Below the pieces are notes generated by a model. It worked only from the letters and a program-made list of their open reading frames with translations. It was not told the origin of the DNA and made no database searches. This document shows positions 7,363 through 10,165 of a stretch of DNA of 10,165 bases, piece after piece (position 1 is the stretch's first letter; the number at the start of each line of letters is the position of its first letter). Both the position numbers and the translations under genes were made by a program. The stretch spans positions 1-10,165 of the forward strand of contig CANPXQ010000024.1 in the NCBI GenBank assembly GCA_947586295.1, read 5' to 3'. Source of the stretch: an uncultured Bacilli bacterium. Its GTDB lineage: Bacteria > Bacillota_I > Bacilli_A > RF39 > UBA660.

Positions 7363-7661
7363 AAAAAATAGGTTATGTTTTAATTATTTTAAGTGTTGTT
7401 ATATTAGTTGTTGGAACAACTTATAAAGTAAGAAAAAATCATAATACTAATTTAATGAAGGTAAGTGAAAAAAGAATTATTGAAGCTGCTCAAAGATGTC
7501 AAAATGAAGATGTGTGTCTAGATAATAAAATTACTTTAGAATTTTTATATACTAAAGGTTATTTAAAAGAAGAAATAAATCCCTTAACTAAAGAGATTTA
7601 TAATTATAATTCTTATGTTTTAAAAAATTTAGATAATTATGAATTTATAGTAGTTAATTAG
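7359..7661 (+). CDS. Small membrane-anchored protein of unknown function, in the yajC position
   Basis: 100 residues: a short basic start, one hydrophobic helix at about 5-22, then a soluble region that is probably outside the membrane. Two cysteines stand six residues apart in RCQNEDVCLDN (about 47-53). The segment ITLEFLYTKGYLKEEINPLTKE, broken here by its own charge pattern into ITLEFLY, KGYLKEE and INPLTKE, recalls the C-terminal part of Gram-positive pilin-like proteins, but the resemblance is weak and by eye. Related genomes have yajC after tgt, and this protein shares its size and single N-terminal helix. I see no YajC sequence signature. It is coupled to tgt through an ATGA overlap and overlaps the convergent yrzE-like gene by 8 bases. 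Function unknown. Confidence 0.75.
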   Translation: MKKIGYVLIILSVVILVVGTTYKVRKNHNTNLMKVSEKRIIEAAQRCQNEDVCLDNKITLEFLYTKGYLKEEINPLTKEIYNYNSYVLKNLDNYEFIVVN

Positions 7662-8010
7662 TTTTTTTACGACTTATACCTAACATACCTCCAAAGATAC
7701 TACATAATAATAGAACTATATAGTAAATAATGGTTGATGTTGTAAAAAATCTTTGACTGACGATGAGATTTATAATTACTAAGATAAGTAAAAGAATTAA
7801 GCCCATTTTTAAACCAGCATAATAACCCTTATTAGCACTTTTTATGCCTCTTTTGTAACCTAATATTAAAAACATACTAGCGTTAAATATAAATAATATT
7901 AAGTTTGTAATAGTTGAATTTAAACCAATTAAATTAAGTAAACTACAAAAAAAAGTTAAAAGAATTAAAAATATTAAGTAAAAACCTATTTGTTTTAATA
8001 GTATTTTCAA
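7654..8010 (-). CDS. TIGR04086/YrzE-family membrane protein
   Basis: 118 residues, almost entirely hydrophobic, with about four membrane helices (near 7-29, 33-50, 66-85 and 91-112). The motif GYKRGIKSANKGYYAGLKMG in the middle and FGGMLGISRKK at the C-terminus match the TIGR04086 family, represented by Bacillus YrzE, whose function is unknown. In Bacillus this gene lies between yajC and yrbG, exactly the position here, which supports the call. Here, however, it is inverted relative to both neighbours. The start is a TTG at 8008-8010, supported by AGGTGAT (8015-8021) four bases upstream and by the lack of an ATG in a better place. It converges with the small gene ending at 7661. Confidence 0.8.
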   Translation of the reverse strand: MKILLKQIGFYLIFLILLTFFCSLLNLIGLNSTITNLILFIFNASMFLILGYKRGIKSANKGYYAGLKMGLILLLILVIINLIVSQRFFTTSTIIYYIVLLLCSIFGGMLGISRKKTN

Positions 8011-8014
8011 AATA

Positions 8015-8021
8015 AATCACC
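8015..8021 (-). promoter_or_regulatory. Ribosome binding site that decides a TTG start
   Basis: AGGTGAT on the - strand pairs with the extended 3' end of 16S rRNA and lies four bases before the TTG start of the yrzE-like gene. It is the main support for a non-ATG start. Confidence 0.6.
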
Positions 8022-8024
8022 TAG

Positions 8025-8056
8025 TAAAATAATATGTATTTGTTTAAAATAATATG
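8025..8056. repeat. Short direct repeat between divergent membrane-protein genes
   Basis: The 12-mer TAAAATAATATG occurs at 8025-8036 and again at 8045-8056, 20 bases apart, or about two helical turns. It lies in the divergent spacer between the yrzE-like and DUF421 genes, where promoters for both should lie. Such spacing could suit a dimeric regulator, but the sequence is very AT-rich and chance is possible. Confidence 0.35.
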
Positions 8057-8076
8057 AAATTACACATAATAAAATT

Positions 8077-8082
8077 GGTGAT
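8077..8082 (+). promoter_or_regulatory. Ribosome binding site that decides the GTG start of the DUF421 gene
   Basis: GGTGAT lies four bases before GTG 8087. The alternative upstream ATG at 8054 has no purine-rich site in front of it. The same GGTGAT type of site precedes other genes in this part of the window. Confidence 0.5.
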
Positions 8083-8086
8083 AAAT

Positions 8087-8734
8087 GTGTTAGTATTAAA
8101 AGTTTTACTTCGAACAATATTCTTTTATTTTTTTGTAACTTTAGCTTATCGTATTATGGGTAAAAGAGAAGTAGGTCAATTAGGAGTAATTGATTTAATC
8201 GTATCTATTTTAATTGCTGAATTAGTAGCAATAAGTATTGAGAATGCTAAAGATTCGATTATTTTAACAATTGTTCCGATAATGGTATTAGTTATTTTAG
8301 AAGTAGCTTTTGGTTATATAGCGGTTAAATCTCGAAAATTTCGCACTTTATTTGATGGTAAACCTTCTTTAATTATCTGTCACGGAAAAATTAATTATCA
8401 CGAAATGATTAGACAAAGATATACTTTAGATGATTTACTTATTAGTTTAAGACAAAAAGAAATTTCGGATGTTAAGATGGTAGAATATGCTTTTTTAGAA
8501 CCTAATGGTAAATTATCTGTCTTTAAATATAAACCTTTTAAAGTAAAAACCAATTTACCACTCGCGATAATATTAGATGGTGTAGTTCAAGATAATACTT
8601 TAAAATTAATTCATAAAAATCATAGTTGGTTACAAGAACAGTTAAATAAAAAAGGTTTATTACCAAATGATGTCTTTTATGCTTTTTATAAAAATAAAAA
8701 AATATTTTTAATAAAAAGAAGTGATGTAATTTAA
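8087..8734 (+). CDS. DUF421 membrane protein (YetF/YrbG family)
   Basis: 215 residues from GTG 8087. Three membrane helices fill the first ~75 residues, with the family box YRIMGKREVGQLGVIDL after the first helix. A soluble cytoplasmic domain follows with SLIICHGKINY, YTLDDLLISLRQKEI, VEYAFLEPNGKLSVF and a last part LAIILDGVV...WLQEQL. All match the two-part DUF421 layout. In Bacillus, YrbG of this family follows yrzE near tgt, so position also agrees. The molecular function of the family is not established; some members are linked to spore or envelope traits. An in-frame ATG at 8054 would add 11 residues but lacks a ribosome binding site and would put about 33 residues before the RIMGKRE box, more than I expect for the family. 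Confidence 0.9.
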   Translation: MLVLKVLLRTIFFYFFVTLAYRIMGKREVGQLGVIDLIVSILIAELVAISIENAKDSIILTIVPIMVLVILEVAFGYIAVKSRKFRTLFDGKPSLIICHGKINYHEMIRQRYTLDDLLISLRQKEISDVKMVEYAFLEPNGKLSVFKYKPFKVKTNLPLAIILDGVVQDNTLKLIHKNHSWLQEQLNKKGLLPNDVFYAFYKNKKIFLIKRSDVI

Positions 8735-8737
8735 TTA

Positions 8738-8766
8738 TTTCCTTTAAATAAAAAGTATGATATAAT
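8738..8766 (+). promoter_or_regulatory. Extended -10 promoter of the pfkB-smr unit
   Basis: A perfect -10 TATAAT (8761-8766) is preceded by TG at 8758-8759, the extended -10 form. At a 17-base spacing the -35 is poor (TTTCCT, 8738-8743). The ribosome binding site GAGGAG (8786-8791) and ATG 8797 follow, giving a leader of about 25 bases. Confidence 0.7.
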
Positions 8767-8796
8767 TTTCTTGATAATAGAATAAGAGGAGATAAA

Positions 8797-9741
8797 ATGA
8801 AAGTATTATGTATAGGTCATTCTAGTTATGATATTAGTTTAGAAGTTGATGAATATCCCCAAGAAAATACGAAACATCGGTTTACGGGAAGTACGCGATG
8901 TGGTGGAGGACCAGCTGGTAATGCGGCTTATTTATTAGGAAAATGGGGAATTGATACAACTTTAGCGACTGTTGTCGGTTCTGATGACTTTGGCGATAAG
9001 TTAAAAAAAGAATATAGTGAAGTAAATATTGGTTCCAATTATATTGAAACTAGTTTTGATCAACCTACATCACTATCCCTTATAATGGTCAATAAACAAA
9101 CGGGGGCTAGAACGGTATTTAATGTTCAAGGAGAATTTACGCCATTAAAGAAATTTAATTATGATTTTGTTCCCGATATTGTTTTTACTGATGGGCATGA
9201 TTATGGGGCCACAACTAATGCTATTGCTAAATTTCCTCAAGCATTAAAAATAATTGATGCAGGACGAATTACAAATGAATTATTAGAATTATGTAAATAT
9301 ATGAATTATATTGTTTGTTCTAAAGGTTTCGCGGAAACTGTTTCAGGAATAAAAATTAATTTTGATGATCCTAATACCTTAGTAAATGTTTATAGTAATT
9401 TATTAAAAAAATATCCCCAAGCTAATATTGTAGTTACTTTAGAAAATAAAGGGGCTTTATATATGGATAATCGGCAAATAAAAATAATGCCGGGATTAAA
9501 TGTTACGGCCAAGGATACGACGGGTGCTGGCGACATTTTTCACGGAGCTTTTGTTTATGGCCTCGCGAATAATTTTTCTTTAGAAAAATCGGTTACCCTT
9601 GCAAATATTGCGGGAGGACTATCAGTGGCAACTATTGGGTCTCGTTATAGTATTCCAGAATTAAGTCAAGTATTAGATGAGTATGCCAAAAAAGTAGCTT
9701 CTAATGAACCTAACCCTGGCCAACAAACGGCCAATCAATAA
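8797..9741 (+). CDS. PfkB-family (ribokinase-like) carbohydrate kinase
   Basis: 314 residues, the usual size of ribokinase-like sugar kinases that phosphorylate a sugar or nucleoside hydroxyl with ATP in the cytoplasm. The N-terminal signature CGGGPAGNAAYLLGKWG (35-51) and the C-terminal signature DTTGAGDIFHGAFVYG with catalytic base D246 are both intact. PTSLSLIMVN and GARTVFN belong to the substrate lid region. The substrate cannot be assigned: ketohexose-type, ribokinase-type and sulfofructose-kinase-like members all share these features. The start is ATG 8797 with GAGGAG five bases upstream and its own promoter. The tail EPNPGQQTANQ is unstructured-looking. The stop overlaps the smr start as TAATG. 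Confidence 0.92.
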   Translation: MKVLCIGHSSYDISLEVDEYPQENTKHRFTGSTRCGGGPAGNAAYLLGKWGIDTTLATVVGSDDFGDKLKKEYSEVNIGSNYIETSFDQPTSLSLIMVNKQTGARTVFNVQGEFTPLKKFNYDFVPDIVFTDGHDYGATTNAIAKFPQALKIIDAGRITNELLELCKYMNYIVCSKGFAETVSGIKINFDDPNTLVNVYSNLLKKYPQANIVVTLENKGALYMDNRQIKIMPGLNVTAKDTTGAGDIFHGAFVYGLANNFSLEKSVTLANIAGGLSVATIGSRYSIPELSQVLDEYAKKVASNEPNPGQQTANQ

Positions 9742-9989
9742 TGTTTACGGAAAATGCTCCGCATCTAGATTTACACGGGGAAATAGTCAATATGGTTGAG
9801 GTTTTAGTAAATGAATTTATAAAAGATAATTATTTAGAAAAGAAAGATTTAATTGTTATTATTCACGGAAAAAGTACTAATATCTTAACAGAAGAAGTAC
9901 ATCGAGTATTAAAAAAGAATAATTTAGTTGCCAGTTTTAAAATAAATAATTGGAACTTAGGAGAAACTATTGTTAACTTAAAAAAATAA
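9741..9989 (+). CDS. Stand-alone Smr-domain protein
   Basis: 82 residues making up a single Smr domain, the fold found at the C-terminus of MutS2 and in small stand-alone proteins that cut or bind nucleic acids. The N-terminal box LDLHG (9-13) is intact and the second box begins HGK (42-44), followed by the helix EEVHRVLKKN and the closing GETIVNLK. The usual HGxGxG loop reads HGKSTNIL, with two expected glycines missing, so nuclease activity is uncertain. It begins at ATG 9741, one base into the PfkB stop (TAATG), with no recognisable ribosome binding site, so it probably depends on coupling to the kinase. Its stop lies inside the 5' arm of the terminator hairpin. It could instead be described as a truncated relative of the MutS2 tail. 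Confidence 0.88.
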   Translation: MFTENAPHLDLHGEIVNMVEVLVNEFIKDNYLEKKDLIVIIHGKSTNILTEEVHRVLKKNNLVASFKINNWNLGETIVNLKK

Positions 9990-10017
9990 GCTTCATTGAT
10001 TTTGAAACTTATTTTTT
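9981..10017 (+). terminator. Intrinsic terminator after the pfkB-smr unit
   Basis: AAAAAATAAG (9981-9990) pairs perfectly with CTTATTTTTT (10008-10017). Inside, after a C/A mismatch, TTCA (9992-9995) pairs with TGAA (10003-10006) around a seven-base loop. The flanking A and T tracts allow it to act in both directions. The smr stop codon (9987-9989) is in the left arm. Confidence 0.85.
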
Positions 10018-10104
10018 AATGAATTAAATAAAACTATGGGGCGACAAATCATAGATATATTTTAACATAAATTATTTAAAAAATTAATATTGTTTACATA
10101 AATT
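9990..10104. other. Intergenic spacer without a gene
   Basis: Apart from the terminator arm this stretch is AT-rich and contains no open frame with a start and ribosome binding site. A small CTATG/CATAG inverted repeat (10034-10038 and 10050-10054) flanks the only G-rich bases, GGGGCG, but the five-base stem with an 11-base loop is too weak to name. Confidence 0.5.
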
Positions 10105-10165
10105 TGTGACTTTTAAGTTAAAATGTCCGCTTTTTTGTACTCATTTATAAGTTAAAATGTCCTAT
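10105..10165. mobile_element. Possible end of an insertion sequence running past the window
   Basis: The repeats lie after the last terminator, outside any gene, and begin close to a TGTGAC at 10105-10110 that could be the outer tip. Repeated GGACATTTTAACTTA-type words (the reverse complement) are familiar to me from the ends of transposons with DDE transposases, in the IS21-like or ISNCY/IS1202 types. No transposase is visible here, so family and boundary are inference. Confidence 0.4.
10114..10162. repeat. Two exact 15-base direct repeats at the window end
   Basis: TAAGTTAAAATGTCC occurs at 10114-10128 and again at 10148-10162, 34 bases apart. The preceding bases are also partly alike (ACTTTTAAG and ATTTATAAG). 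Nothing else in the window carries this word. The layout resembles the multiple short repeats at the ends of some insertion sequences. Confidence 0.85.

Noticed and set aside
7640..7675. Terminator between the convergent genes ending at 7661 and 7654
   Set aside because: A T run follows the stop codon, but no convincing GC-containing or long stem precedes it.
8054..8086. ATG start for the DUF421 protein
   Set aside because: No ribosome binding site precedes it and it lengthens the N-terminus beyond what the family shows; GTG 8087 with GGTGAT fits better, though ATG 8054 cannot be excluded.
1..10165. CRISPR array, tRNA or rRNA genes, prophage or toxin-antitoxin module
   Set aside because: I saw no regularly spaced repeat array, cloverleaf or rRNA-like stretch, and no protein with phage or toxin signatures; the only repeated words are the short ones listed.

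Overview
This window is strongly AT-rich (roughly 30% G+C by eye) and densely packed, with short or overlapping gene junctions and good Shine-Dalgarno sites. TGG encodes Trp and TGA is used as a stop (after tgt and the P-loop kinase), so the genetic code is standard and this is not a UGA-recoding mycoplasma. Gene content and order point to a low-GC Bacillota of the class Bacilli, plausibly one of the reduced, mostly uncultured Erysipelotrichales/RF39-type lineages. That placement is inference.

Layout. Bases 1-5741 form one tightly packed + strand run: ruvB (5' end outside the window), folD, glyA, a long thyX-like gene, a P-loop nucleotide or nucleoside kinase, and queA. Next comes a small membrane-protein gene on the - strand (5734-6120, DUF3592-like) with its own near-consensus promoter. 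Then tgt and a small membrane-anchored protein lie on +, a YrzE/TIGR04086-type membrane protein on -, and a DUF421 (YrbG-type) membrane protein on +. A separate promoter at about 8738-8766 starts a two-gene unit, a PfkB-family sugar kinase followed by a stand-alone Smr-domain protein, closed by a clear hairpin terminator at 9981-10017. The last ~60 bases carry two exact 15-base direct repeats, 34 bases apart, that look like the end of a transposable element continuing past the window.

How the genes fit together. As I recall the Bacillus order, ruvB-queA-tgt-yajC-yrzE-yrbG is a conserved neighbourhood, and this window keeps that skeleton with three changes. A one-carbon/thymidylate cassette (folD-glyA-thyX-kinase) sits between ruvB and queA. 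An inverted DUF3592-like gene sits between queA and tgt. The yajC slot holds an unrelated-looking small membrane protein next to an inverted yrzE. GlyA makes 5,10-methylene-THF from serine, FolD converts it to 10-formyl-THF, and a ThyX-type enzyme would use it for dTMP synthesis without producing dihydrofolate. The adjacent kinase could feed the same nucleotide pool. QueA and Tgt act in queuosine modification of tRNA.

The most interesting item is the 396-residue ThyX-like protein. It reads as an internal duplication in which the active-site motifs of the normal ~220-residue enzyme are divided between the two halves.
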